A program made the translations under genes and the position numbers. DNA of 64,000 nt from Cupriavidus laharis (GTDB lineage: Bacteria; Pseudomonadota; Gammaproteobacteria; Burkholderiales; Burkholderiaceae), in NCBI RefSeq assembly GCF_914271435.1, contig NZ_CAJZAI010000001.1, positions 372,001 through 436,000 on the forward strand. The letters run 5' to 3'. The notes under the pieces are model-generated. The model searched no databases. It was given only the letters and a program-made list of their open reading frames with translations, and was not told the DNA's origin. Shown here one piece after another: positions 55,523 to 64,000 of the stretch. Each line of letters opens with the position of its first letter. Positions within the stretch are counted from its first letter, which is position 1.

Positions 55523-58084
55523 ATGCCTTCCTCACAGCCATCCTCGCCAACCGTTTCTCCCGGCTCCCAGGCCGGCGCCTCGCTCCCGCGCGGCGAGACG
55601 GGCAGCGATGCCGGAGCGGCGTCCGCGCGTAAGCGCTCTCCTTCCGGCCAGGCATCCGTGACCGCGCGCACCGGCGCTCCCAATCTTCCTGATCCGCTCG
55701 GCAACGATGTTGTCGGAGAGCGTGCCGTCGTACCGCCCATTGCGCAGGGCAAGGCACGCATGGCGCCTTCATCGGCAATACACGACGAGCTGACGGCCGT
55801 GGAAGAGGCGCCGGCAGCACCGGCAGGCGACAGCCTGTTCATCGACGCTGTGCTGGCGCAGTCATACCGGCATTTCTTCGGGCCGACTTCGCAGCCCGCG
55901 GTGCCGCCGCGCCAGCAGGTCATCTCCATCTCGCGGCTGATGGAGAAGCTGGCCTATCTGAAGGCGCCCGACCTGACACGCGTGCGCGAGGCCTTCCAGT
56001 TCTCCGATGAGGCCCACCTGGGCCAGTACCGCCAGAGCGGCGAACCGTACATCACCCATCCGGTGGCGGTGGCCGAGCTGTGCGCGGACTGGAAGCTCGA
56101 CGTGCAGTCCATCATGGCGGCGCTGCTGCACGACGTGATGGAAGACCAGGGCATCACCAAGAGCGAGCTGGCCGAGAAGTTCGGCCCCAAGGTCGCCGAA
56201 CTGGTCGATGGCCTGACCAAGCTGGACAAGCTCGAATTCCAGAGCCGCGAGCAGGCGCAGGCGGAGAGCTTCCGCAAGATGCTGCTGGCGATGGCGCGCG
56301 ACGTGCGCGTGATCCTGGTGAAGCTGGCCGACCGTACGCACAACATGCGCACGCTCGACTTCGTGCCGCCGGAGAAGCGCCGCCGCATCGCACTGGAGAC
56401 CATGGAGATCTATGCGCCGATCGCGCACAGGCTCGGTCTCAACACCATCTACCGCGAGCTGCAGGAACTGTCGTTCAAGGTCGGCTCGCCGTTCCGCTAC
56501 GCCACGCTCGAGAAGGCCGTGAAGGCCGCGCGCGGCAACCGGCGCGAGGTGGTCAAGCGCATCCTCGAGGCCGCGCAGAAGGCGCTGGCCGATGCCGGCA
56601 TCGTGGCCGAACTATCCGGCCGCGAGAAGACGCTCTACAGCATCTACCGCAAGATGCACGACAAGCAGCTGTCGTTCTCGCAGGTGCTGGACGTGTACGG
56701 TTTCCGCGTGGTCGTGGAAACGCAGATGCACTGCTATATGGCGATGGGCGCGCTGCACGGCCTGTACAAGCCGATGCCGGGCAAGTTCAAGGACTACATC
56801 GCGATCCCGAAGATCAACGGTTACCAGTCGCTGCATACGACGCTGGTGGGCCCGTTCGGCACGCCGGTGGAGTTCCAGATCCGCACGCGCGAGATGCACC
56901 AGATCGCCGAGGCTGGCGTGGCCGCGCACTGGATGTACAAGACGCAGGCGGACCAGGCCAACGATATCCAGCAGCAGGCGCACCAGTGGCTGCAGTCGCT
57001 GCTCGATATCCAGAGCCAGACCGGCGATTCACAGGAATTCCTCGAACACGTCAAGATCGACCTGTTCCCGGACGCGGTCTACGTGTTCACGCCCAAGGGG
57101 CATATCCGCGCGCTGCCGCGCGGCGCCACCGCGCTGGACTTCGCCTATGCGGTGCACAGCGACCTGGGCAACCAGTGCGTCGCCGTGAAGATCAACAACG
57201 AACTGCTGCCGCTGCGCACGGAGCTCAAGAGCGGCGATATCGTCGAGGTGGTAACCGCGCCATACTCCAAGCCGAACCCGGCGTGGCTGTCGTTCGTGCG
57301 CACGGGCAAGGCGCGCGCGGCGATCCGCCACTACCTCAAGACCACCAAGCTTGACGAGGCCATTCAGCTTGGCGAACGGCTGCTGGAACAGTCGGCGCGC
57401 CAGCTGGGCTTCGAGCTGAAGGCCGTGCCCCAGTCCGTGTGGGACCGCATGGTGCAGTGGACCGGCAACAAGCAGCGCGAAGATATCTTCGCCGACCTGG
57501 CGCTGGGCCGGCGCGTGCCTGCCGTGGTGGCCAAGCGCATGGAGATCCTGCTGCAGGAGCTGTCAGGCGATGTGGACAGCGCGCTGCTGGCTGCCGTGCA
57601 GACTTTCTCGGGCGAAGAAGCGCCTGCCGTGCCGATCACGGGCGATGAAGGCATGTCGATCCTGTTCCCGGTGTGCTGCCGTGCGATCCCGGGCGATCCG
57701 ATCGTCGGCTACCTGGGCAAGGGCGAAGGCCTGCAGATCCACGTGCAGGACTGCAAGGTGGCCAAGCGCCTGCACAGCAAGGATCCCGAGCACTGGATCG
57801 ACGTCATGTGGGCGAAGAAGACCACGCGCGCATTCGACGTGTCGATCAAGGTGATGGTACGCAACGTCAAGGGCATCGTCGCCCGCGTGGCAGCGGACCT
57901 GACCTCGGCCGACGCCAACGTGGCGCACGTGTCGATGGAGCAGCAGGACGTCGGCCACCAGGAAGCGACCTACATGCAATTCATTATCCAGGTGCAGAAC
58001 CGCCTGCACCTGGCCAATGTGATGCGCGCCCTGCGGCGGAACCCGGACGTGATCCGCATCTTCCGCGACCGCAACGACGGCTGA
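55523..58084 (+). CDS. spoT: Bifunctional (p)ppGpp synthetase/hydrolase SpoT
   Basis: 853 aa from ATG 55523. The first ~120 residues are low-complexity and may not be translated; ATG 55760 (residue 80) is an alternative. HD hydrolase: AALLHDVMEDQG (about 197-208) and VKLADRTHNMRTL. Synthetase: YSIYRKMHDKQL and IPKINGYQSLHTT. Then TGS (VFTPKGHIRALPRGATALDF) and a C-terminal ACT domain. Position after rpoZ identifies SpoT rather than RelA. It balances (p)ppGpp levels in stress. Confidence 0.95.
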   Translation: MPSSQPSSPTVSPGSQAGASLPRGETGSDAGAASARKRSPSGQASVTARTGAPNLPDPLGNDVVGERAVVPPIAQGKARMAPSSAIHDELTAVEEAPAAPAGDSLFIDAVLAQSYRHFFGPTSQPAVPPRQQVISISRLMEKLAYLKAPDLTRVREAFQFSDEAHLGQYRQSGEPYITHPVAVAELCADWKLDVQSIMAALLHDVMEDQGITKSELAEKFGPKVAELVDGLTKLDKLEFQSREQAQAESFRKMLLAMARDVRVILVKLADRTHNMRTLDFVPPEKRRRIALETMEIYAPIAHRLGLNTIYRELQELSFKVGSPFRYATLEKAVKAARGNRREVVKRILEAAQKALADAGIVAELSGREKTLYSIYRKMHDKQLSFSQVLDVYGFRVVVETQMHCYMAMGALHGLYKPMPGKFKDYIAIPKINGYQSLHTTLVGPFGTPVEFQIRTREMHQIAEAGVAAHWMYKTQADQANDIQQQAHQWLQSLLDIQSQTGDSQEFLEHVKIDLFPDAVYVFTPKGHIRALPRGATALDFAYAVHSDLGNQCVAVKINNELLPLRTELKSGDIVEVVTAPYSKPNPAWLSFVRTGKARAAIRHYLKTTKLDEAIQLGERLLEQSARQLGFELKAVPQSVWDRMVQWTGNKQREDIFADLALGRRVPAVVAKRMEILLQELSGDVDSALLAAVQTFSGEEAPAVPITGDEGMSILFPVCCRAIPGDPIVGYLGKGEGLQIHVQDCKVAKRLHSKDPEHWIDVMWAKKTTRAFDVSIKVMVRNVKGIVARVAADLTSADANVAHVSMEQQDVGHQEATYMQFIIQVQNRLHLANVMRALRRNPDVIRIFRDRNDG

Positions 58085-58101
58085 GCACCGCCGCCGTGCA
58101 A

Positions 58102-58668
58102 TCAGCCCGCCTTGCGCGGCGGGTAGCTGACTTCCAGGATATCGATCTGTTCCACGCCGGCCGGCGTGCGCAGCGCCACGGTGTCGCCTTCGCGCGCCTT
58201 GATCAGCGCCTTGGCAATCGGCGAGATCCAGCTCACGTGGTTGGTGTCGAGATCCACCTCGTCCATGCCGACGATGGTGATGGTCGTCTCGTCGCCGGCC
58301 TGGTTGGCGTAAGTGACGGTCGCGCCAAAGAAGATCTGGTCGTTGTCGCCCTGCAGCGACGGGTCGACCACTTCGGCCTTGTCCAGGCGCCGGGTGAGGA
58401 AACGGATGCGGCGGTCGATCTCGCGCAAGCGCTTCTTGCCATAGAGGTAATCGCCGTTCTCGGATCGGTCGCCGTTGGAGGCGGCCCACGACACGATCTG
58501 CACGACATCGGGACGCTCGACGTCGATCAGCTGCATCAACTCATTGCGCAGGCGGTCATAGCCTTCGGCGGTGATGTAGTTCTTCGTGCCGGCGGGCAGC
58601 GGGGTAGCGCCTTCGGGGAGATCGTCTTCGTCGTCACCGGACGATTCTTTGACAAATGCCTTGTTCAT
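58102..58668 (-). CDS. greB: Transcription elongation factor GreB
   Basis: 188 aa from ATG 58668 (MNKAFVKESSGDDEDD); a GTG 12 bp upstream is less likely. The coiled-coil DRSENGDYLYGKKRLREIDR and the C-terminal FKBP-like part (GATVTYANQ...VSWISPIAKALIKAREGDTV) are those of GreB, which rescues backtracked RNA polymerase. The acidic N-terminal extension is common in Burkholderiales. Convergent with spoT. Confidence 0.9.
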   Translation of the reverse strand: MNKAFVKESSGDDEDDLPEGATPLPAGTKNYITAEGYDRLRNELMQLIDVERPDVVQIVSWAASNGDRSENGDYLYGKKRLREIDRRIRFLTRRLDKAEVVDPSLQGDNDQIFFGATVTYANQAGDETTITIVGMDEVDLDTNHVSWISPIAKALIKAREGDTVALRTPAGVEQIDILEVSYPPRKAG

Positions 58669-58800
58669 GGTCGGGATCACATCTTCGGTCTGCCATTATA
58701 GAAAACCATGACGGCAGCCCGAGTCTGAAGAAAAAACGAAAAAATGTGCCGCAGGGGGTTCACAAAAATGAAAACTCAGATATAATCTCACTTCTCGAGT

Positions 58801-58877
58801 GCGGCTGTAGCTCAGTTGGATAGAGTACTTGGCTACGAACCAAGGGGTCGTGGGTTCGAATCCTGCCAGCCGCGCCA
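58801..58877 (+). tRNA. tRNA-Arg(ACG)
   Basis: Acceptor GCGGCTG/CAGCCGC, D-arm AGCTCAGTTGGATAGAGT, anticodon stem-loop TTGGCTACGAACCAA (anticodon ACG), T-arm GTGGGTTCGAATCCTGC and encoded CCA. 77 nt. Confidence 0.95.
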
Positions 58878-58890
58878 CCTATGCAGAAAG

Positions 58891-58921
58891 AAAAAGGCTT
58901 CCGGAAACGGAAGCCTTTTTT
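58891..58921 (+). terminator. Terminator after tRNA-Arg
   Basis: AAGGCTTCCG (58894-58903), GAAA loop, CGGAAGCCTT (58908-58917) and a T-run. A strong rho-independent terminator. Confidence 0.9.
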
Positions 58922-59114
58922 CATTTCCGCGTATTTTCATTATCGCGCTTTTGCGTCCTGCTTCGTCTCTTGCTGCGCGCCTCGCGCAACGTTACCCGGT
59001 ATCTCATATTTCATCGCTCGCCATCTGTCGACGACAGTGCGCATGCCTTGCAGTCCCTTGTGCGCGCACCTAGGCTCGAAACAAGGTGCAACAGATTCGC
59101 GCAAGGAGGTCGGC

Positions 59115-59399
59115 ATGGTGCAAACCGAGTGGCGTGTGGAGGCGTATCGCGACATGGACGTCTACGTGCTCGTGACGCAGCAATATGAAGGCAGCGATAG
59201 TGTGGTTAGCATGGGGGCGCCTGCGCAATGGGGCTATGAGGTCCGCGTCTGCCAGGAGGGCGCGGACCCCGCTGATGCTGGCGATACGGAACTGCTGGTC
59301 AGCGGCACGCAGCACTTCGCCACGCGTCATGCGGCGGAAGTCGCGGCGTTCAGCGCCGGCTATGCACTTGTGGATCGGATCGTCGGGCCCGGCAAATAG
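59115..59399 (+). CDS. Hypothetical protein (94 aa)
   Basis: ATG 59115 follows a perfect AAGGAGGT. The product (MVQTEWRVEAYRDMDVYVLV...) is a small mixed alpha/beta protein with strand-like WGYEVRVCQEG. No domain recognised; probably a cytosolic lineage-specific protein. Confidence 0.72.
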   Translation: MVQTEWRVEAYRDMDVYVLVTQQYEGSDSVVSMGAPAQWGYEVRVCQEGADPADAGDTELLVSGTQHFATRHAAEVAAFSAGYALVDRIVGPGK

Positions 59400-59619
59400 T
59401 GCGTTCCTGTGCGTCGCGTGACGCTTGTGCGGGCGTTGCATGCGCCCTGTGCTGCGCATGCGCTCATTGTTCCGGTGCATGCAATGGCTTATATCATGCT
59501 GTGATCTACATTGATTGGCGTCGATTGACGCGGATCATTTTTGTCTCAAGGGTGCACTCCTACTCTGGATGTGGAGGCGGGCAATGTTCCGTCCGCCACG
59601 CAGTAAAGGAGTACACGCC

Positions 59620-59859
59620 ATGCCGGAATTTGAAAGCTGCAAGATCGTCTACGAAGTGATTGCCTTGCCCAAGGGCAAATGGTCGATCCTGGTGGAGATC
59701 ATCCGCAGGCAGGACGGCGAGATACTGGCGCCACGGCACAATCCGTTTCCCAACCATCCCTTCGACACCAAGCTCGAAGCGCTTGACCAAGTGAACCAGT
59801 ACATCGAAACCGTACTTGCTGAAGCAGAACACGAAGGCAAGCAGAGGCGCATCGCTTGA
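59620..59859 (+). CDS. Hypothetical protein (79 aa)
   Basis: ATG 59620 follows AAAGGAG. Strand-rich N-terminus (CKIVYEVIALPKGKWSILVE) and a helical C-terminus (ALDQVNQYIETVLAEAEHEG). It looks like a small stand-alone fold (DUF-type) of Burkholderiales. No function known. Confidence 0.7.
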   Translation: MPEFESCKIVYEVIALPKGKWSILVEIIRRQDGEILAPRHNPFPNHPFDTKLEALDQVNQYIETVLAEAEHEGKQRRIA

Positions 59860-59956
59860 TGCCGGGCGTTGCGCGCTATCGAGTGCGAAATTCGCGCGAG
59901 AGCAAAGATAATGCTTGCCATCGGCGCGCGGATCCCACATAATCTTTCTTCTCAGA

Positions 59957-60032
59957 CGCGGGGTGGAGCAGTTGGCAGCTCGTCGGGCTCATAACCCGAA
60001 GGTCGCAGGTTCAAGTCCTGCCCCCGCAACCA
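59957..60032 (+). tRNA. Initiator tRNA-fMet(CAT)
   Basis: 76 nt with C1 unpaired opposite A72 (CGCGGGG...CCCCGCA-ACCA) and three G-C pairs beside the anticodon (GGGCTCATAACCC), the hallmarks of initiator tRNA. CCA is encoded. Confidence 0.95.
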
Positions 60033-60174
60033 ACGCCTTCAGGCGCCTGGTTCCTTAGGCCGATCGGCCGAATTTCCCCAAGTTATTCGCCAGTTCCCGT
60101 ACCGGGATGCACGGCACGGCCGCCAAGTCGCATTCACGCTTGATCAGGCGTGTCAGATTCGCTGGCGCATGCTC

Positions 60175-60444
60175 TTATTTCGATGCAACCAGGCTGGCGG
60201 CGCGCGCAAAGGTATCGCGCACCAGCGGCTGGCCTTCACGGTCGGCGGCTTCCGCCCGATCGCGCAGACGGCTCGCCAGGACGCTCAACGTGCCGCTGTC
60301 CGTGCCGCTGCGCGACGTGGCTTCGCGCACGACCTCATCGAGTTCGCTGCTGACATCGGCCCCGTCGAATGCGCTCACTGAAAGCGCCGAAATGCGTTCG
60401 AGATAGAGATTGACCAGCGCTTCGTCATGTCTGGGTTCGGGCAT
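60175..60444 (-). CDS. Hypothetical protein (89 aa)
   Basis: ATG 60444 is preceded by AAGGAG. The product MPEPRHDEALVNLYLERISA... is acidic and helical throughout, with no domain recognised. It lies after tRNA-fMet on the other strand and is downstream of the 60841 gene. Confidence 0.65.
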   Translation of the reverse strand: MPEPRHDEALVNLYLERISALSVSAFDGADVSSELDEVVREATSRSGTDSGTLSVLASRLRDRAEAADREGQPLVRDTFARAASLVASK

Positions 60445-60538
60445 ATCCGCTCCTTGTCGACGACCGGAACACAAAGTCATTGTAGTGAAGGGGCGAGCCC
60501 CTTCCAGTACGCTTGCCGCCGAGCTCGAAGGCCAGCGT

Positions 60539-60841
60539 TCAGTCGTCTTGCGTGCGCCGCATGTGTTCCAGCGGAATCGGCTGTACGCGGCGACGCGCGG
60601 GGCGAAGAGCCCGGGCAGGCCACAGTACGTAGTTCGTATGGGGGTCCAGCGGCTTGCCGAAGTACGACACCCAGACCTGTACACCATGTTCGGTCTCGGC
60701 AATGACGGCGGCAACCGCGCGGGCCGCGGCGGAGGGGGATTTGAGCAACTCGGCCAGGGCTTCCACGCCCTGGACGACATGGTGTTTGACACCGGCAAAC
60801 CATGCGTACTGACGCATGGCGGACAACAAACGCTTGGTCAT
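60539..60841 (-). CDS. Hypothetical protein (100 aa)
   Basis: ATG 60841 (MTKRLLSAMRQYAWFAGVKH). Helical N-terminal half with AALAELLKS-like Ala-rich stretches, then QVWVSYFGKPLDPHTNYVLW. No domain recognised. It is about 95 bp upstream of the 60444 gene in the same direction. Confidence 0.6.
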   Translation of the reverse strand: MTKRLLSAMRQYAWFAGVKHHVVQGVEALAELLKSPSAAARAVAAVIAETEHGVQVWVSYFGKPLDPHTNYVLWPARALRPARRRVQPIPLEHMRRTQDD

Positions 60842-61216
60842 GAACGCGACTCTTCGTGTGGAATGCGAGTGAGACTGCAGCTCGCTCGCTTTGTTCAGTG
60901 CATCTTGCGATGCGCTCGCGAAAGGCGCAAAAACTCATGATACGCAACCCCTCAGCCAAATTCGTGCGGGGTGCTTCACTTCCCGGCCAGGCGGCTTCGA
61001 GAACAGGCGGCAGAGTACCATTTGCCGCCGATTGCGGGAGAGAGTGATATCCCTGAGACGAAGCGCGCGCATGGCGGTGCCGCGGCCTCTCTTTGCGCAC
61101 TCGTATCGCCTTTTCTCTGACATCCGCTGAAATTGACAAGCGGCAGGCCGTGCACTAGCTTCTGTTACATATGCTGCACAAATGGCGATTGTCGGCGCTG
61201 CCGGCATGGGGGCACT
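60842..61216. other. Intergenic stretch before the DUF2252 gene
   Basis: No supportable gene. It should hold the divergent promoters for the 60841 and 61217 genes; none is clear enough to mark. Confidence 0.5.
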
Positions 61217-62629
61217 GTGGCGACAACTGAAGATCCGGGCGATCGGCGCGGCAGCGGCAAGTCCGTGCGCAGCAAGGTGCCGCGCGGCGCGCATATGGCA
61301 ATCGGCAATGTGGACCGGGATCCGGTCGAGTTGCTGCAGATCAGCAGCGAAGGCAGGGTGCGGCAACTCGTTCCGTTGCGCTACGGCCGCATGATCGAGT
61401 CCCCGTTCGCGTTTTACCGCGGCAGTGCGATCGTGCAGGCACACGACCTGGCGGGCACGCCCAATTCCGGCCTGCACATGCAGATCTGCGGCGACTGCCA
61501 CATTGCCAACTTCGGTGGCTTCGCCACGCCCGAGCGCGCACTGCTGTTCGACGTGAACGATTTCGACGAGACCAGCGTCGGGCCATGGGAATGGGACCTC
61601 AAGCGCCTGGCCGCGAGCTTTGTCGTCGCTGCCCGGCACCTGCGCCACAAGCAGGGCGTAGCCGACGATCTGGTTTACCAACTCGTGCGCAGCTACCAGG
61701 ATCGTATGCAGTCCTATGCCGGGATGGGCATTCTCGATACGTGGTACGACCGTATTACCTTCGACCGCCTGCTTGAGGAGGAGACCTCGCCTGACATCCA
61801 GAAGCGTATCCGGCGCGGCATCGAACGCGCGGCGGACCGTACCAGCGAGGCGCTCCTGCCCAAGCTGGCCAGGCAGGTCGGGGACCGCTGGACGATCCTG
61901 GATGCCCCGCCAGCTGTCTTCCATGTGCGCGGCGAACAGACGCTCTTCGACCCGGATGACGACTGGATGGCGATGAAGGACCTCGACGCCGTGTCGGACA
62001 AGGCCTTCAAGGACTATCTCGGTACGCTGGCCCCTGACCGCCGCGAGCTGCTCAGCCATTTCACGCTGCATGACCGTGCCTTCAAGGTGGTGGGGGTGGG
62101 CAGCGTCGGCACGCGGTGCATGATCCAGCTGATGATCGACAGCCACGGCAAGCCGATCTTCCTGCAAGTGAAGGAAGCGATGCGCTCCGTCGTGTCGCGC
62201 TACTTCAGGTGTCCCGCAGTCGCGCATGAAGGCCAGCGCGTCGTGGAAGGCCAGCGCCTGATGCAAGCCGCCAGCGATCTCTTCCTCGGCTGGACCAAGG
62301 GGCCGTTAGGCCGCTATTTCTACGTGCGCCAGCTGCGCGACATGAAACTGTCTCCGCAGATCGAACTGATGGATGCCGAAATCCTGGGCAGATACGGTGC
62401 GCTGTGCGGCTGGGTGTTGGCGAGAGCCCACGCCAAGGCTGGTGGACTCGCCGCCGAGATCAGCGGCTACCTCGGCACTGGCGACCGCATGGCCGAAGTG
62501 ATGGTAGGCTATTCGAACAGCTATGCCGACCAGGTCGAAAAGGACTACGAGCGCTTCGTTGCCGCCTGTCGTTCGGGCCGACTGGAAGCGCGCACCGATG
62601 CCGACATGGCTGCGGACTTCCGCGTCTGA
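61217..62629 (+). CDS. DUF2252 family protein
   Basis: 470 aa from GTG 61217; upstream residues are Cys-rich shadow-like. Landmarks ESPFAFYRGSAIVQAHDLAG, GDCHIANFGGFATPERALLF, DVNDFDETSVGPWEWDLKRL and QVKEAMRSVV are diagnostic of DUF2252, a kinase-like (aminoglycoside phosphotransferase-related) fold of unknown role. The 62666 gene follows after 36 bp and is probably cotranscribed. Confidence 0.88.
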   Translation: MATTEDPGDRRGSGKSVRSKVPRGAHMAIGNVDRDPVELLQISSEGRVRQLVPLRYGRMIESPFAFYRGSAIVQAHDLAGTPNSGLHMQICGDCHIANFGGFATPERALLFDVNDFDETSVGPWEWDLKRLAASFVVAARHLRHKQGVADDLVYQLVRSYQDRMQSYAGMGILDTWYDRITFDRLLEEETSPDIQKRIRRGIERAADRTSEALLPKLARQVGDRWTILDAPPAVFHVRGEQTLFDPDDDWMAMKDLDAVSDKAFKDYLGTLAPDRRELLSHFTLHDRAFKVVGVGSVGTRCMIQLMIDSHGKPIFLQVKEAMRSVVSRYFRCPAVAHEGQRVVEGQRLMQAASDLFLGWTKGPLGRYFYVRQLRDMKLSPQIELMDAEILGRYGALCGWVLARAHAKAGGLAAEISGYLGTGDRMAEVMVGYSNSYADQVEKDYERFVAACRSGRLEARTDADMAADFRV

Positions 62630-62665
62630 CGCGGATGGGAAGTGGATTGCCAGGAGCGCTTGCCG

Positions 62666-62971
62666 ATGACCGAAGACATCCTGATGCAACTCATGGTCGA
62701 GGTAGAGAAGGAAGACCCGATCGACTACGCCAACCTGCCGTTCGACGATGCGGCCCTGCGCCAGCTCGCGTGCCGGCTGATTGCCGAACGCTCGAACGAA
62801 CTGGAGGCCTCAGGCATGCCTGCCGAGGCCCAGTTGGCGACGATGTGGGCGTCCACCGCCAAGCTGGTGCTGGAAAACCTTGTCCTCAACGCCAGGCTGT
62901 TGACCCTGCAGGGCATGCCCGACGATGCGCGCGCGCTGATCGAACGCATTTCGCGGCAGTCACGCGGCTAG
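62666..62971 (+). CDS. Hypothetical protein (101 aa)
   Basis: ATG 62666 follows CAGGAGCG (a TTG at 62642 is possible). The product MTEDILMQLMVEVEKEDPID... is acidic and all-helical, without a recognised domain. Cotranscribed with the DUF2252 gene. Confidence 0.7.
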   Translation: MTEDILMQLMVEVEKEDPIDYANLPFDDAALRQLACRLIAERSNELEASGMPAEAQLATMWASTAKLVLENLVLNARLLTLQGMPDDARALIERISRQSRG

Positions 62972-63116
62972 CACGCGCCACGGCAGGGTGGCCATGTGCC
63001 GCAGCCTCATCACGGCGCGGCAGGCCTGCCATTTCGCTTAAAATACGAGCTTTGGCTCCGGCCCGGCAGCGCACTTTCCGTGCGTGCGGGCTTGTGGCCG
63101 CCTTGGAGAAATTCGG

Positions 63117-64000
63117 GTGATCAAGTGGATTATCGTCGCCGGGTATCTTGGCGCCATCCTGTATGTGCATTTCCGCGGCAAGGCGAGATTGCGCATCTGG
63201 CGACAGCTGCTCGACCATTCGGCGCTGGTCGCGCCGATCAATTGTTTCATGTACGCGTTTTCGGGTGTGCCGCGCACGCCCTATATCCCGGTCGACAACT
63301 TCCCGGACCTGGAAAAGATCCGGGCAGCGTGGCCGGAAATCCGCGACGAAGGCCTGGCCCTGGCCGCGATGCGCAAGATCAAGGCCGCCGAGAAGAACGA
63401 TGACGCCGGCTTCAATTCGTTCTTCAAGAACGGCTGGAAGCGCTTCTACCTGAAGTGGTATGAAGCCCAGCACCCCTCGGCCGAGGTGCTGTGCCCGAAG
63501 ACCGTGTCGCTGTTGCGCGGCATTCCCAGCGTGAAGGCCGCGATGTTCGCGGAACTGCCGCCGGGCGGCAAGCTCAACCCGCACCGCGACCCGTTCGCCG
63601 GTTCGCTGCGCTATCACCTGGGCCTGGCCACGCCGAACGACGACCGCTGCTTCATCGAGGTCGACGGCGAGCGCCATAGCTGGCGCGACGGGCAGGGCGT
63701 GGTGTTCGACGAGACCTACCTGCACTGGGCCGAGAACAAGAGCGATGCCAACCGCCTGATCCTGTTCTGCGATATCGAGCGCCCGATGCGCTTTGGCTGG
63801 GCCAGCAAGATCAATCACTGGCTGGGCCGCAAGGTCATGACCGCGGCGAGCTCGCCCAACGACGAGAACGACCAGACGGGCACGATCAACAAGCTGTTCC
63901 GTTTCGTCTGGCTGGCCGGGCAATACCGCCGCCGCTACAAGGCGTGGAACCGCAAGCTGTACTACGTGACGAAGTTCGGGCTGATCATTGCGGGCATCGC
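63117..64000 (+). CDS. lpxO: LpxO-like lipid A hydroxylase, 3' end outside window
   Basis: GTG 63117 follows TTGGAGAA; the frame is open to the window edge (about 294 residues seen). An N-terminal hydrophobic segment (KWIIVAGYLGAILYVHF) anchors it in the membrane. The aspartyl/asparaginyl beta-hydroxylase fold is clear: PHRDPFAGSLRYHLGL (first iron-binding His) and FDETYLHWAENKS (second His) with NRLILFCDIERP (2-oxoglutarate-binding Arg). It would hydroxylate lipid A acyl chains. Only the C-terminal end is missing. Confidence 0.85.
   Translation, partial: MIKWIIVAGYLGAILYVHFRGKARLRIWRQLLDHSALVAPINCFMYAFSGVPRTPYIPVDNFPDLEKIRAAWPEIRDEGLALAAMRKIKAAEKNDDAGFNSFFKNGWKRFYLKWYEAQHPSAEVLCPKTVSLLRGIPSVKAAMFAELPPGGKLNPHRDPFAGSLRYHLGLATPNDDRCFIEVDGERHSWRDGQGVVFDETYLHWAENKSDANRLILFCDIERPMRFGWASKINHWLGRKVMTAASSPNDENDQTGTINKLFRFVWLAGQYRRRYKAWNRKLYYVTKFGLIIAGI

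Noticed and set aside
56080..57354. Plus-strand ORF of 424 aa within spoT
   Set aside because: Overlaps spoT in another frame and is Arg/Gly/Ala-rich without a domain.

Overview
The window looks like a Cupriavidus/Ralstonia-type betaproteobacterium (Burkholderiaceae). Its right third (about 47.7-64 kb) is GC-rich housekeeping DNA in a typical order: hemW-rdgB-rph-PP2C-kinase on the minus strand, yicC-gmk-rpoZ-spoT on the plus strand, then greB, tRNA-Arg(ACG), tRNA-fMet, a DUF2252 gene and an lpxO-like gene running off the end. The left three quarters (1 to about 47.7 kb) is accessory DNA that ends at a 614-aa tyrosine recombinase next to the 3' end of tRNA-Ser(TGA). I read this as a genomic island inserted at tRNA-Ser, with its left end outside the window.

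Island layout. (a) 0-7 kb: the end of a BREX locus: a 5'-truncated PHP/SMC-like ATPase (TrlF-like), PglZ and BrxL. (b) 7-14.2 kb: a convergently oriented two-gene operon, a HEPN-domain SNF2 helicase overlapping by 4 bp a sacsin-type GHKL ATPase with a C-terminal Cys/His motif; a probable defence pair. (c) 14.2-25 kb: small accessory genes (two tandem paralogues, a Cys-rich protein, a possible nuclease, an orphan DarT-like toxin, hypotheticals) separated by long non-coding stretches. These stretches hold several families of interspersed repeats. Two repeats carry a copy of the last ~70 bp of brxL, so direct repeats of the brxL 3' end flank successive cargo blocks. (d) 25-41.7 kb: a maintenance-like segment with a sigma-like protein, ParA, a ribbon-helix-helix protein, a replication-initiator-like protein, a family of repeat proteins with one frameshifted member, an alarmone-hydrolase (MESH1-like) gene, two PD-(D/E)xK-like proteins and a regulator-like gene with a broken paralogue. 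(e) 42.4-45.1 kb: a visibly more AT-rich two-gene operon whose second product has the motif layout of a family B (protein-primed type) DNA polymerase without a recognisable exonuclease. This is the best candidate for an undescribed system. (f) 45.8-47.65 kb: the integrase.

The genes fit together as an island loaded with defence functions (BREX, HEPN-helicase/GHKL, DarT-like, nuclease-like genes, PolB-like operon) plus partition, replication and integration genes. The core side carries RNA processing and nucleotide-pool clean-up (rph, rdgB), (p)ppGpp metabolism (gmk, rpoZ, spoT) and a Ser/Thr kinase-phosphatase pair. All functions come from reading motifs by eye; no database search was possible.
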